Shown here piece after piece: positions 1-7,938 of a stretch of 16,787 bases of DNA (positions within the stretch are counted from its first letter, which is position 1; each line of letters starts with the position of its first letter). Below the pieces are notes generated by a model. It had not been told where the DNA came from. It was given only the letters and a program-made list of their open reading frames with translations, and did no database searches. This DNA is from Acidimicrobiia bacterium (GTDB lineage Bacteria > Actinomycetota > Acidimicrobiia > IMCC26256 > JAENVU01). Position numbers and translations under genes: made by a program. The stretch spans positions 1 through 16,787 of the forward strand of contig JADGON010000168.1 in NCBI GenBank assembly GCA_017882945.1, given 5' to 3'.

Positions 1-17
1 GCCTCGTCTCCGCGCAT
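1..17 (-). CDS. Start of an unidentified gene, truncated by the window edge
   Basis: Only the first codons are present (ATG at 17-15, then reading M-R-G-D-E). The start is supported by a strong GGAGGA ribosome binding site at 27-22, four bases from the ATG, and by a promoter-like array upstream (palindromic box at 79-92, -10-like CACACT at 55-50). The product cannot be named. It lies downstream of a Usp gene on the same strand but seems to have its own promoter, so it is probably a separate transcription unit under the same regulator. Confidence 0.5.
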
Positions 18-49
18 CGTGTCCTCCGTCGTTCGCTCTACCTTCGCCA

Positions 50-92
50 AGTGTGAGGGTGTCGTCGGCGTCCGGCCAGGGTCCGAAGTCCC
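50..92 (-). promoter_or_regulatory. Promoter with DevR/DosR-like box (copy A)
   Basis: Read on the minus strand, the palindromic box GGGACTTCGGACCC (92-79) is preceded by TTC and followed by TGG. A TGGCCG hexamer (78-73) sits in the -35 position. After a 17-base spacer comes CACACT (55-50), a weak -10. The start codon of the next minus-strand gene is at 17, behind a good ribosome binding site. The box matches the mycobacterial DevR/DosR half-site TTSGGGACTW well. It is one of six similar boxes in the window. The regulator is inferred. Confidence 0.6.
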
Positions 93-107
93 GAAGGCGC
101 GAGGAGG

Positions 108-917
108 TCAGCCGTGCCTCGTGGACTGGCCTGGTCCCTTCACTACGTGCACCGGCTTGTCCGGCACCGCGGGGACCAGCAGCACTGGAATCCGGCTTCG
201 CTCCAACAGCTCGCGCACGATCTGCCCGTGTCCTGGGGACAGATCACGAGACCACGCGACGACAATCAGGTCCGAAGTCGACTCGTCGCACGCCTCGAGC
301 AGCTCTCTCCCGGGCTGCCCGACCCGAAGCGAGAGGTCGACATCGACGCTGGTGGGGACGTTCCGCGCGACGAACTCGTGCGCAAAGACCTCGGTCTCAT
401 GCTGGACCTGGTCCGAGTAGGCCGGCAAGGAGCTGTCGTCGTCGACGTGAACAGCCGCAATCTCGATGCCGGCGCGGTCGAGCAGCTCGAGCACGGGATC
501 CGGTATCCGCATCCCGTCACGGATGCCTTCGAGAGGGAGGAGAGCCCGGCGGAGCCGCCCGGGCCCGGCGGCATCGGGTGGGACGAGGATCGCGGGCTTG
601 TCGACGCGTGTGATCACGTCGAGCGCGACGTGACCTGCGGGGCGCGGCCCGCCCGGGCGGCCCCGTCCGCCGAGAACGATCGCGACCACCTCGGGAGCGG
701 CCGCGGCGTCGACGAGACGGGCGATCACGTCCCCGGTCACCGTCCGCAGCGAGAGCGCTTCCGCGGCGGCGAATGCAGTCGCCGCGTCGTCGCCGTCTTC
801 GGTGATGTGCAGCGCCTGCACCGAACCCCCGATTGCCCGAGCAAAGGCCTGCGCGCATTCGAGCACGGGTCCAGCGGCAGCCGAGCTGTCGATTGCCGCG
901 ACGACACGTGACGTCAT
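108..917 (-). CDS. Tandem-domain universal stress protein with degenerate nucleotide-binding motifs
   Basis: This 269-residue protein has two Usp folds, roughly residues 1-115 and 120-255. Each has an N-terminal V-A-A-I-D or A-L-L-P-L type strand and a C-terminal P-A-I-L-V-P or P-V-L-L-V-P strand. The start at 917 is chosen because its ATG overlaps the TGA of the upstream HAD-GH65 gene (ATGA) and GGGAGG lies just upstream; the ATG twelve bases earlier would put that site inside the gene. The usual ATP motif G-2x-G-9x-G(S/T) is eroded. Domain 1 has GGRG but HV in place of GS, and domain 2 reads AWSRDLSPGHG with no glycine pattern. It is therefore probably a non-ATP-binding Usp acting as a stress regulator or scaffold in the cytoplasm. 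It is the last gene of the minus-strand carbohydrate block. The Usp family is clear; the specific role is not. Confidence 0.85.
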   Translation of the reverse strand: MTSRVVAAIDSSAAAGPVLECAQAFARAIGGSVQALHITEDGDDAATAFAAAEALSLRTVTGDVIARLVDAAAAPEVVAIVLGGRGRPGGPRPAGHVALDVITRVDKPAILVPPDAAGPGRLRRALLPLEGIRDGMRIPDPVLELLDRAGIEIAAVHVDDDSSLPAYSDQVQHETEVFAHEFVARNVPTSVDVDLSLRVGQPGRELLEACDESTSDLIVVAWSRDLSPGHGQIVRELLERSRIPVLLVPAVPDKPVHVVKGPGQSTRHG

Positions 918-3901
918 GATGCCTCCCATCGGCTTTCGTGTCGGATGAAGGTTCGAACGGAGGGCCCGACTTCATGGTCGACGCCGCTCGCCCGGATCGT
1001 GACGGGCGGCGACGCGGTGACGGTGCATTCCCCCCGACGCTTGCGAATCTGGACCCGGCTGCCTCGGAAGCGCAGGCGAATCCCGAACCCGGACCACGGC
1101 GCCGGGAGTCGGGGGTCGATCGACAGCGCGCCATCGGTTGTCGGTCTGATGCCTCCGAAGCCGAAGACCAGGGCCTGCCACATCGTCCCGAAGGTTCCGA
1201 GGTGGAGCCCCCCCGCCGTGGTTGCGGTGGTGTCCTCGAGGTCGATGTGGGCGGCGAGCTCGAGCGACTCGAGAGCTCGGTCGTCGTCACGGGCCCGCGC
1301 GTGCAGCGCGGCATGCACGCCGGGCGACAGCGAGCTTCCGTGCGCGGTGCGTGGTTCGTAGAAGCGCAGATTGGGTTCCAACGAGTCCGGCTCGACCTCC
1401 CCGGGCACGAGCTGGTGCAACATGAGCACATCGGCCTGCTTGACCACCTGACTCGCTGCGACTCGCTCTGGTCCGAGGAGAAGGTCGGCGGCGATGGGTC
1501 GTCGCGGCGCGAGGTCGGCGATGATCAGCGGTTCGAGCTGGTTGAAGCCGGCGAACTGCTCGTAGACCCCCGTCTCCGGGTCGTAGCCGTCGACGAGCGC
1601 GTCTGCCAGCGACCGCCACCGGGCACATTCGTCGGAGTGCAGGACACTCTCCGCCATCGAGGCCGCGCGGCGCAGGTTCCATCGGGCCATCACATTGGTG
1701 AAGGCATTGTCGTCAACCGGTTCGTGGTACTCGTCCGGTCCGATGACGCCATAGATGTGCGCCGAGCCATCTGGTTCGACGCGAATGCGGGAGGCCCAGT
1801 ACCGCGCCGTCTCGACGAGGATCGTGGCGCCGTCGCCCCGAGCGAACTCATCGTCTCCGGTCCAGTCCAGGTAGCACGCCGCCGCCCAGGCGACGTCGGC
1901 GACGATGTGCACCTCGAGGAGGCCGGTGCGAATCGGCACGACCCGCCCGGCGCGGTCGCGGGCGCTCGCCGGCGTTACGTCGTGGCCGGTCCGAGCCGAC
2001 TCCCAGGGAAACCGTGCGCCTGCTGCGCCGAGCGTCCGGGCCGCCTCGAGTGCCGCCGGCAGACGCTGCACTCGGTACTCGAGCATCGCCCGTGCCGATG
2101 CCGGATGGGTCGCGGCGAGAAACGGCAGCACGAAGACGTCGGCATCCCAGAAGACATGCCCGCGATACGCGGGTCCGGTGAGTCCGCGCGCGCCGACCGC
2201 GGCCTCACTGCGGTCGGCGACCGAACCCATCATGTGGAAGAGCGCGAAACGCATCGCCAGCTGCAGCTTGTCATCGCCTTCGACCGCGATGTCGGCGTCG
2301 GCCCATCGGCGAGCCCAGGCGGCGCGGTGATCCGAGAGCAGCCCGTCAAACCCGCGTTGGCTGGCCGCGCGCTGTCGCGCTGCGATGGCATTCTGGTCGG
2401 GGAGCGCGTCGCACCATCCCTCGATGACCCCGACGCGTTCAACCTGCTTCGATCCGTCCTCTCCGTTGACGCAGCGTCGCGATGCCATCGCAGTGATCCC
2501 GCCGTGCGACCCGGCGACGGACAACACGGCCGGCCCGCCCGCGGGGTCTAAGTGCGCTTCGGCTGAGCCTCTGGAGTCGACGAGCTCCGGGAACGCGTCG
2601 TCGCCGGCAACCCATCCGCGAACGGTCGCGAGCAGCGCGACTGTCCCTGGTTCCGCGAGCGACGAGAACCGTGTGCTTCGTACGACCCGCTCCGGGGTAG
2701 CGATCGATTCGTGGAGGAGGCCCCTTCGGAGGTCGAGCGAACGCCGGACCGAAGCCGACGGGGAGAGCGCACCCGGGAGACGGTGCCAGATCGGACCCTC
2801 GAGCAGGTGGGAATCGGGTCCCGTCCCGTCGTAGACGCCGGCGACGAACACGCGCACATCGGAACCGGGTGCCGCGAGCACTGGCGCGCCACTGGAACCG
2901 ACCCGACCGTCCGCCAGCGTGAGCAACGCGTCGGTGGCGCGCTCCCTTGCACCGAGCTGCCCGTCCGTCGCGACGGTCCAGGTCGGCGAATCGTCGGGCA
3001 CGGGCACGTCCAGCTGCTCGCGCCGGCGGACCTGATCCGCGAGCAAGGTGATGAACGTCGACGGTCCGCCACCCACGGCGACAACCGGCTCGGGGAGACC
3101 CGCGGGCTCGATGCCAACGGAGGCGGCGACGGCTCCCGCCGCCTCGGGCACCAAGAGCAGCGAGTCGCTTCCCGGCAGACCGCCGAGCGGCCCGAACTCA
3201 TCGCCGAGCACCAGCACGTCCGCGGGCCAGATTCCCCGGGCTGCGAAATCGCGGATGAGCCAGCGCGCGGAGTCCGACTTGTCGGTGAGCCCGATCTCGA
3301 CGTGTTTGGCATCGCTCGTAACCTTCGCCGCATCGAGGCCGACTTCTCGGGCGGCGCCCTGGGCCACCTCGACAACCTCGGAGAGTCCGGAGAATCCCGC
3401 ATCGAGCAGGCGACGAGTGACGGCCTCCACGAGTCCGGTGATGCGCGCCTTCGGCGGATCCGACCATTCGGGCAGGGGGATGAGATCGATCTTTCGGCGA
3501 TTGAGGCGACGCGACACCACTTCCGTTGTCAGCCCTCGCGCGGTGAGGCGCTCGACGGTGAGATCCGCCGCCGCGCCCAGCGCCGCTTCCTCGTCCGGCG
3601 TTGCTTCGTACCGCTCGACGAGATGCGGCCCGGAGGCGTCCACGCTGAACACCTCGGAGCCGCGGTTCAAGGCGAGCATCAGACGCCCGGACCCCACCGG
3701 TCGGGCGCGGAGCTGGCCGTCGACGTTGTCGACGTGCGTACCGCTCACCACCGCCACGTCGACGCCTGCGGCGCAGAGTGCCTCGACGAGCCCGCGCACC
3801 GTGCGTGCGTCGCTCAGACGGTCAGGAACCGCCGTCCCGTCCCAGTCGAAGACGATCGCTTCGAAGCGACGACCGAGCGGTGGGTCCGACCACGTGCTCA
3901 C
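914..3901 (-). CDS. HAD-type trehalose-phosphatase-like / glycoside hydrolase family 65 fusion (OtsB1-like)
   Basis: This is a 995-residue two-part enzyme. Residues about 13-260 form a HAD phosphatase: FDWDGT with nucleophile/acid D19 and D21, motif II VVSGT, and motif IV LGDE near residue 234, as in trehalose-6-phosphate phosphatases. Residues about 300-995 form a GH65 (alpha,alpha-glycoside phosphorylase) module with the typical GHVFWDADVF stretch and the catalytic-acid motif GPDEYH (E724). The GTG start at 3901 overlaps the TGA of the preceding zinc-ribbon gene (GTGA); upstream in-frame residues are low-quality sequence inside that gene. Mycobacterial OtsB1 (Rv2006) has the same architecture. 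Likely role: dephosphorylating a sugar phosphate such as trehalose 6-phosphate and phosphorolysing or hydrolysing a trehalose- or maltose-type disaccharide. The exact substrate of each half cannot be read from sequence. It overlaps the downstream Usp gene by four bases. Confidence 0.9.
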   Translation of the reverse strand: MSTWSDPPLGRRFEAIVFDWDGTAVPDRLSDARTVRGLVEALCAAGVDVAVVSGTHVDNVDGQLRARPVGSGRLMLALNRGSEVFSVDASGPHLVERYEATPDEEAALGAAADLTVERLTARGLTTEVVSRRLNRRKIDLIPLPEWSDPPKARITGLVEAVTRRLLDAGFSGLSEVVEVAQGAAREVGLDAAKVTSDAKHVEIGLTDKSDSARWLIRDFAARGIWPADVLVLGDEFGPLGGLPGSDSLLLVPEAAGAVAASVGIEPAGLPEPVVAVGGGPSTFITLLADQVRRREQLDVPVPDDSPTWTVATDGQLGARERATDALLTLADGRVGSSGAPVLAAPGSDVRVFVAGVYDGTGPDSHLLEGPIWHRLPGALSPSASVRRSLDLRRGLLHESIATPERVVRSTRFSSLAEPGTVALLATVRGWVAGDDAFPELVDSRGSAEAHLDPAGGPAVLSVAGSHGGITAMASRRCVNGEDGSKQVERVGVIEGWCDALPDQNAIAARQRAASQRGFDGLLSDHRAAWARRWADADIAVEGDDKLQLAMRFALFHMMGSVADRSEAAVGARGLTGPAYRGHVFWDADVFVLPFLAATHPASARAMLEYRVQRLPAALEAARTLGAAGARFPWESARTGHDVTPASARDRAGRVVPIRTGLLEVHIVADVAWAAACYLDWTGDDEFARGDGATILVETARYWASRIRVEPDGSAHIYGVIGPDEYHEPVDDNAFTNVMARWNLRRAASMAESVLHSDECARWRSLADALVDGYDPETGVYEQFAGFNQLEPLIIADLAPRRPIAADLLLGPERVAASQVVKQADVLMLHQLVPGEVEPDSLEPNLRFYEPRTAHGSSLSPGVHAALHARARDDDRALESLELAAHIDLEDTTATTAGGLHLGTFGTMWQALVFGFGGIRPTTDGALSIDPRLPAPWSGFGIRLRFRGSRVQIRKRRGECTVTASPPVTIRASGVDHEVGPSVRTFIRHESRWEAS

Positions 3902-4152
3902 TGGATGTGCGCAACCTCGTCGAACTGCTCTGCGCACCGCTCCTTCCCTGCAAAGGATGGACAGGCGGCCGGATCGGCCCGGCTGATCCATCCCAGTGAG
4001 TAGTGCCAGCAACGTTCGCAACTCGGGCAGAAGAAGTTGGTCTCGTCACCGTCCTCGACGGGCACGAACTCGCGACCTCCGCAGGCCGGACAGACGCCGA
4101 GGACACCAACCTCCACCGGGATCGGCGCGCTCGACCTCCCGCCGCGGCTCAC
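3898..4152 (-). CDS. Small zinc-ribbon protein
   Basis: This 84-residue protein carries CPACGG (C21, C24) and then FFCPSCERCW (C44, C47, C50), the pattern of a four-cysteine zinc ribbon with one spare cysteine. A conserved-looking tail follows, HYSLGWISRADPAACPSF, with further cysteines at 63 and 71. The GTG start at 4152 overlaps the TGA of the GT4 gene (GTGA) and has GGAGCGGAGG directly upstream; a later GTG is possible but lacks a well-spaced site. It ends in a GTGA overlap with the HAD-GH65 gene, so it is translationally coupled between two sugar enzymes. I do not recognise a named family. Its seven cysteines suggest metal or redox sensing, or an accessory role for the neighbouring enzymes, but no function is shown. 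Confidence 0.75.
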   Translation of the reverse strand: MSRGGRSSAPIPVEVGVLGVCPACGGREFVPVEDGDETNFFCPSCERCWHYSLGWISRADPAACPSFAGKERCAEQFDEVAHIQ

Positions 4153-5288
4153 CCTCCGCTCCCCGCTACGACGCGCTCGCACCGAGGCCGATCTCGATCT
4201 CCGTGGACTGTCGAAGTCATCGGGATCGGTGCGCTCGACGGCGCGAGGACCACTTCACGCGAGTCCGGCGAGGGCCATTCACCTCTGGCCACCTTGGCGA
4301 AGAGCTCCAGATGTTCACGCACCATTCGCTCGGTCGAGAAACGGGAGCGGACCGCGGCTCGGCACGCATCTCTGTCGATCCCACCAATGAGGTCCAAGTG
4401 AGCGACCATGTCTTGCTCGTCGATGCACAGGTATCCGGTGATGCCGTGATCCACGATCTCTGGCGCGGCGCCTTCGGCGTAGGTCAACACGGGCGTGCCA
4501 CATGCGAGCGCTTCGACCATGACCAAACCGAAGGGCTCCGCCCAACGGATCGGGTTGATCAGCGCACGTGCATCGGCGAGGAGCGCGAGCTTCTCGCGCT
4601 TGCGGACTTCGCCCACGAACACGACGTCTTCGCCGAGCAGCGGTTCGACCTGCTCCTTGAAGTACCGGAGCTCGAACGGTTCGGTCATCTTCGCGGCGAT
4701 GAGGAGACGGACTCCAGCTGCGCGGGCGACTCGTGCTGCACGGTGGGCGCCCTTCTCCGGAGCCATGCGACCGAGGAAGAGGCAATAGTCGCCCTGTCCC
4801 GTTCCGCGTGGATAGAGATCCGGGTCGACGCCGTGATGAATGACGCGGGCAATGGGGAGCTCAGGCGCGGCGGCCGCTTGGGAATGTGAGATCGCGATGA
4901 TCGGAACCCGGTTCGCGATACGTGCGTAGAGGTGAAGCAGCTCGCCGGTGAACTCGCCGTGGTTCGTGGTGACGACTCGCCGATCGCCAGCACACGCGGC
5001 GAGCTGCGGTCCGTACAGCGTGTGGTCGTGCACGACGTCGCAGTCGCGCAGAGCCTCGTACGCGTGCACGACGTGATCCTCTTCCGAGAGATCGGTCCCG
5101 ACGCCGACAGAGTGCGGCACGCTGGCCACGCGCGGTACCGGGCAGGTGCTGTCGCCCGTCGTCGCGAGCACGACGTCGTGGCCGGCGCGGACAAGCCCGC
5201 GGGCCAGGCGGTCGATCACCGCCTCGGTTCCTCCATATGCGACCGGAGGAACCGGCAACCAGGGCGGTGCGATCAATCCGATCTTCAT
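4149..5288 (-). CDS. Family 4 glycosyltransferase (GT-B fold)
   Basis: This 379-residue cytoplasmic or peripheral enzyme transfers a sugar from an activated donor to an unknown acceptor. Visible family features are the N-terminal IGLIAPPW strand with GGTE loop (about 20-23), HDHTLYG, TNHGEF, SHSQA, the inter-domain VIHHGVDPDLYP, FLGRMAPEKG, and the donor-binding E-x7-E segment in EPFGLVMVEALACGTPVL. The ATG at 5288 starts exactly at the canonical N-terminal strand. No ribosome binding site precedes it; a -10-like GATCAT ends only six bases upstream, so the mRNA may be leaderless. It lies 64 bases downstream of the debranching enzyme gene and overlaps the zinc-ribbon gene by four bases. The neighbours suggest glycogen, trehalose or a capsular/storage glucan. 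Sucrose- or trehalose-synthase-like roles cannot be excluded. Confidence 0.88.
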   Translation of the reverse strand: MKIGLIAPPWLPVPPVAYGGTEAVIDRLARGLVRAGHDVVLATTGDSTCPVPRVASVPHSVGVGTDLSEEDHVVHAYEALRDCDVVHDHTLYGPQLAACAGDRRVVTTNHGEFTGELLHLYARIANRVPIIAISHSQAAAAPELPIARVIHHGVDPDLYPRGTGQGDYCLFLGRMAPEKGAHRAARVARAAGVRLLIAAKMTEPFELRYFKEQVEPLLGEDVVFVGEVRKREKLALLADARALINPIRWAEPFGLVMVEALACGTPVLTYAEGAAPEIVDHGITGYLCIDEQDMVAHLDLIGGIDRDACRAAVRSRFSTERMVREHLELFAKVARGEWPSPDSREVVLAPSSAPIPMTSTVHGDRDRPRCERVVAGSGG

Positions 5289-5294
5289 GGAACC

Positions 5295-5337
5295 ATGATC
5301 CCGAACGGGCGCGTTCGCGACCAGGGTCCAAAGACCT
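5295..5337 (-). promoter_or_regulatory. Promoter with DevR/DosR-like box (copy B), probably leaderless
   Basis: On the minus strand the box AGGTCTTTGGACCC (5337-5324) is followed by TGGTCG (5323-5318), a 17-base spacer and GATCAT (5300-5295), which matches four of six bases of TATAAT. Six bases separate the -10 from the GT4 ATG at 5288, so the expected transcription start falls on or beside the start codon. That fits the absence of a ribosome binding site. The box lies in the 64-base gap after the debranching gene. GT4 and the genes after it may therefore be expressed both by read-through and from this internal promoter. Confidence 0.6.
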
Positions 5338-5352
5338 CTCCGGATCGCTGCT

Positions 5353-7503
5353 CTATGCGGTGGCGTCGCGAGGAGTCCGGAGAACCTCGAGCCCGTCGGG
5401 AAGCTCCAAGACGCGAAGCGAGTCGCCCTCGGCCTCGATCGAGAGACGACCACCCATGATCGGAACGCCCTCGAGACGGACCCGACCCATCCAATCGGGC
5501 ATCGACGGAGCGAGATGGACACACGCATTGCCAAAGTCGGGCTCGAACCGCAGCAACGACCGCAGCAACAGGAGCGGAGCTGCCGCGGCCCATGCCTGGG
5601 GGGAGCAGGAGGTCGGATAGCTGACGGGGAACGGGACGTCGCTTCGAGCGACCCCGCCGAACAGCTCGGGCAGGCGCCGATCGGTGAACCCTCCGGTGTC
5701 GATGAGGCCCTTCGTGACCCGATGCGCAGCATCGATCAACCCATAGCGCAGCAAGCCCGCGACCGCGATGGCGTTGTCGTGGGGCCAGACGCTGCCGTTG
5801 TGGTAGCTGAGCGGGTTGAAGCCGGTCATCGACGTTGCGAGGGTTCGGATTCCCCACCCTGAGAACATGTCCTCGGAGACCAAACGGGCTCCAACCTGCT
5901 CGGCTCGTTCCGGATCAACGATTCCGGTCCAGAGGCAATGGCCCATGTTCGAGGTCAAAGCGTCGACTGGCCGCTTGTCTCGATCGAGTGCCATCGCGTA
6001 CCAACCGAGCTCGTCGATCCAGAAGTCTCGATTGAACGCGGCCTTGAGATCGTCAGCGCGGCGTTCGAGCTGCTCGCCTCGAGACGTGTCGCCCGCCTCG
6101 TGGGCAAGGTGCGCCCTGGCTCGCAGCGCCGCGTAGGTGTATCCCTGCACCTCGCAGAGCGCGATCGGAGCTTGTGCCAGCTCGCCGTTCGCGAACTGGA
6201 TCGAGTCCCACGAATCCTTCCAGCCTTGGTTCTCCAGGCCCGCGTCGCTGGCCCGCTCGTACTCGACGTACCCGTCGCCGTCCCGGTCGCCGTACTCCTC
6301 GATCCACCGCAACGCGCGGTCGGCCGCCGGGAGAAGCGCCTCGACCTCGGCCGGGTGCGTACCCCAGCGCGCGAGCTCACCGAGCAGCATCACGAACAAC
6401 GGCGTTGCGTCCACCGTTCCGTAGTAGGTGTTGCTTCCTCCGATCGAGAGGCGCGCGGTCTCTCCGAAGCGGACCTCGTGCAGTATCCGCCCCGGCTCCT
6501 CCTCGGTACTCGGCTCCACCGAGCGGCCCTGGAGCGCGGCGAGGGTCTGCAGTGTGCCGAGGGCGAGTTGGGGGTCCACGATCATCGCCATCCAAGAGGT
6601 CAGCAGCGAGTCGCGACCGAAGAGCGTCATGAACCAGGGGGCGCCCGCCGCGACGACCGCTCGATTGGGATGGACCGGATCGAAGATCCGAAGCGCGGCG
6701 AGATCTTCGGTCGATCGCTCGAGAAGCCGCCCGAAGGGTTCATGCTCGACGGTCATCGTGGGACGCCGGTGTTCCCATTCCGAGAGTCGCCGCGCCGGGG
6801 TCGCATGTTCCACGGGCCGTCCACAGAGATGTCGGGGCCGCAACACGACATCATCGAGCACCGGCGTGAACTGCAGGCATGTCGACCACTCACCCCGAGG
6901 AGGGACTTCGAAGTCGAACGCTGCGACGTCACCGGTGATCGTTGCCGGCATCGAGAGCTGCACGCGCGTCGACCGGCGAAACCCCTTGTGCTCATACGCG
7001 AACACCAGGCAGTCGGGCTCGTGCAGGCGAGCCAACGCACCGACCTTCTCGACGCGTTCGGCCTTCACCTCGAACAGATCCGCAAAATCACAGCCCACCG
7101 CCAGCTCGAGTCGGCAGTGAGCTGGTTGCGCCCCGAAATTTCGTACCACGACGTCCTCGCGCATGCCCTGGCCGACGTAGCGGTGGCGCAGTATGAGCAG
7201 CGGCGAATCGGCTCTTCCCTCGGCGGGATGATCGCGTAGCACGAACGTGCCACTGAACGGATCGGTGTTCGACGCCGCGAGCGGCTCCGGCGGACGGCCG
7301 TTCACGCGCAGGAGGAGCTCCGAGACGAAACGCGTATCGCGTACGAACAGCCCCTGGGGAGCTCCGGTGACCACGTCACCGGAGTGGTCCGAGATGCAGA
7401 ACGTGGACTCGTCGACCAGCGTCACGATGTCGTCCGCGCCCCCGAGCGAGGCGCTCGACGAGCTGGCCCACGGCGCTTCCACCAGGGTCACGCTACCGCT
7501 CAC
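5353..7503 (-). CDS. Glycogen debranching-type amylo-alpha-1,6-glucosidase
   Basis: This 716-residue protein has an N-terminal beta-sandwich of the GDE_N_bis type (about 20-220: STFCISDHSGDV, GLFVRDTRFVSEL, RVNGRPPEPL) and a C-terminal (alpha/alpha)6 barrel (about 260-690). Barrel landmarks are APWFMTLFGRDSLL, the catalytic-type QGWKDSWD and SYHNGSVWPHDNA. It probably hydrolyses alpha-1,6 branch points or related alpha-glucosides in storage glucan, in the cytoplasm; no signal peptide is seen. The GTG start at 7503 is preferred because third-position G/C falls sharply upstream of it. ATGs at 7557 and 7644 remain possible, and none of the three has a convincing ribosome binding site. It is the first gene of the minus-strand block, transcribed divergently from the Usp-PDH operon. 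Confidence 0.85.
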   Translation of the reverse strand: MSGSVTLVEAPWASSSSASLGGADDIVTLVDESTFCISDHSGDVVTGAPQGLFVRDTRFVSELLLRVNGRPPEPLAASNTDPFSGTFVLRDHPAEGRADSPLLILRHRYVGQGMREDVVVRNFGAQPAHCRLELAVGCDFADLFEVKAERVEKVGALARLHEPDCLVFAYEHKGFRRSTRVQLSMPATITGDVAAFDFEVPPRGEWSTCLQFTPVLDDVVLRPRHLCGRPVEHATPARRLSEWEHRRPTMTVEHEPFGRLLERSTEDLAALRIFDPVHPNRAVVAAGAPWFMTLFGRDSLLTSWMAMIVDPQLALGTLQTLAALQGRSVEPSTEEEPGRILHEVRFGETARLSIGGSNTYYGTVDATPLFVMLLGELARWGTHPAEVEALLPAADRALRWIEEYGDRDGDGYVEYERASDAGLENQGWKDSWDSIQFANGELAQAPIALCEVQGYTYAALRARAHLAHEAGDTSRGEQLERRADDLKAAFNRDFWIDELGWYAMALDRDKRPVDALTSNMGHCLWTGIVDPERAEQVGARLVSEDMFSGWGIRTLATSMTGFNPLSYHNGSVWPHDNAIAVAGLLRYGLIDAAHRVTKGLIDTGGFTDRRLPELFGGVARSDVPFPVSYPTSCSPQAWAAAAPLLLLRSLLRFEPDFGNACVHLAPSMPDWMGRVRLEGVPIMGGRLSIEAEGDSLRVLELPDGLEVLRTPRDATA

Positions 7504-7603
7504 GTGATCGACATCATGCGTGGGTGCAGCATCCCCACGTCGTTCCCGAGGGAGCATCCCAGCGCGGTCGCAGTCGCGCCGGCGTGGTCGCGCCGCACAA
7601 GAA

Positions 7604-7617
7604 GAGTCCTTTGGCCG
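7604..7617 (+). promoter_or_regulatory. Weak candidate DevR/DosR-like box (copy F)
   Basis: GAGTCCTTTGGCCG is followed by TGG (7618-7620). It shares the CCTTTGG core and the TGG flank with the stronger boxes but only about ten of fourteen consensus positions, and no clear -10 follows. It lies 84 bases upstream of the small ORF at 7702. Confidence 0.25.
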
Positions 7618-7701
7618 TGGCGATGGCCCGAACCGAGGCGACATGCTTCAGATCGAGGGGCTACTGCGGCATCGGGCCATGAGAATGATCGGAGGCGCGA
7701 C

Positions 7702-7878
7702 ATGAAGCTGCACCGCACGAAGGATCGTGAGCCGGATCGGAGCGAGCGTCGGCGTTGGCGGCGCTTCCGGGCACGGCGAGCGACGACCCGCCGTCCGGAT
7801 CTGGAGCCGGCCCACGACCAGCCGTGGGTGCCGACGAACGGCCTCGCCGATCGGGTCCGCCGGTCGCCTCGCGAGTAG
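7702..7878 (+). CDS. Small arginine-rich hypothetical protein
   Basis: This 58-residue ORF starts at an ATG preceded by GGAGG at 7691-7695 with six intervening bases, the best ribosome binding site in the intergenic region. Third-position G/C is about 80 percent, in line with true genes nearby. The protein is very basic (MKLHRTKDREPDRSERRRWRR...), with an arginine-rich first half and a proline-containing second half, no membrane segment and no recognisable domain. It ends just before the promoter box of the Usp operon. It could be a small nucleic-acid-binding protein or a chance ORF. No function is claimed. Confidence 0.45.
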   Translation: MKLHRTKDREPDRSERRRWRRFRARRATTRRPDLEPAHDQPWVPTNGLADRVRRSPRE

Positions 7879-7895
7879 ATGGAGCCACCCCCGCA

Positions 7896-7938
7896 GGGTC
7901 CTTGTGCCCTGGTGGAGCAGCGGTGTTGTCATCAAACT
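7896..7938 (+). promoter_or_regulatory. Promoter with DevR/DosR-like box (copy C) of the Usp-acs-pdh operon
   Basis: The box GGGTCCTTGTGCCC (7896-7909) is followed by TGGTGG (7910-7915), a 17-base spacer and CAAACT (7933-7938), a weak -10. Transcription would begin near 7945, giving a leader of about 35 bases before the Usp ATG at 7979. It is the only promoter-like array I see for the seven-gene plus-strand operon. Confidence 0.5.

Noticed and set aside
909..916. TGACGTCA palindrome at the start of the minus-strand Usp gene
   Set aside because: Eight-base palindrome inside coding sequence at an ATGA overlap; not repeated near promoters, so chance is sufficient.
938..2551. Long plus-strand ORF opposite the HAD-GH65 gene
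   Set aside because: Antisense shadow produced by high GC; the minus frame has clear HAD and GH65 motifs, this one has none.
3902..4021. N-terminal extension of the HAD-GH65 protein to the ATG at 4021
   Set aside because: The 40 extra residues lie in the zinc-ribbon gene, have no family similarity, and the GTGA overlap marks a better start at 3901.
5289..5732. N-terminal extension of the GT4 protein by 148 residues
   Set aside because: It is a shadow frame of the debranching enzyme gene; the GT-B fold begins exactly at the ATG at 5288.
7500..7507. TCACGTGA palindrome over the debranching enzyme GTG start
   Set aside because: A single short palindrome of a common GC-rich type, with no partner sites.
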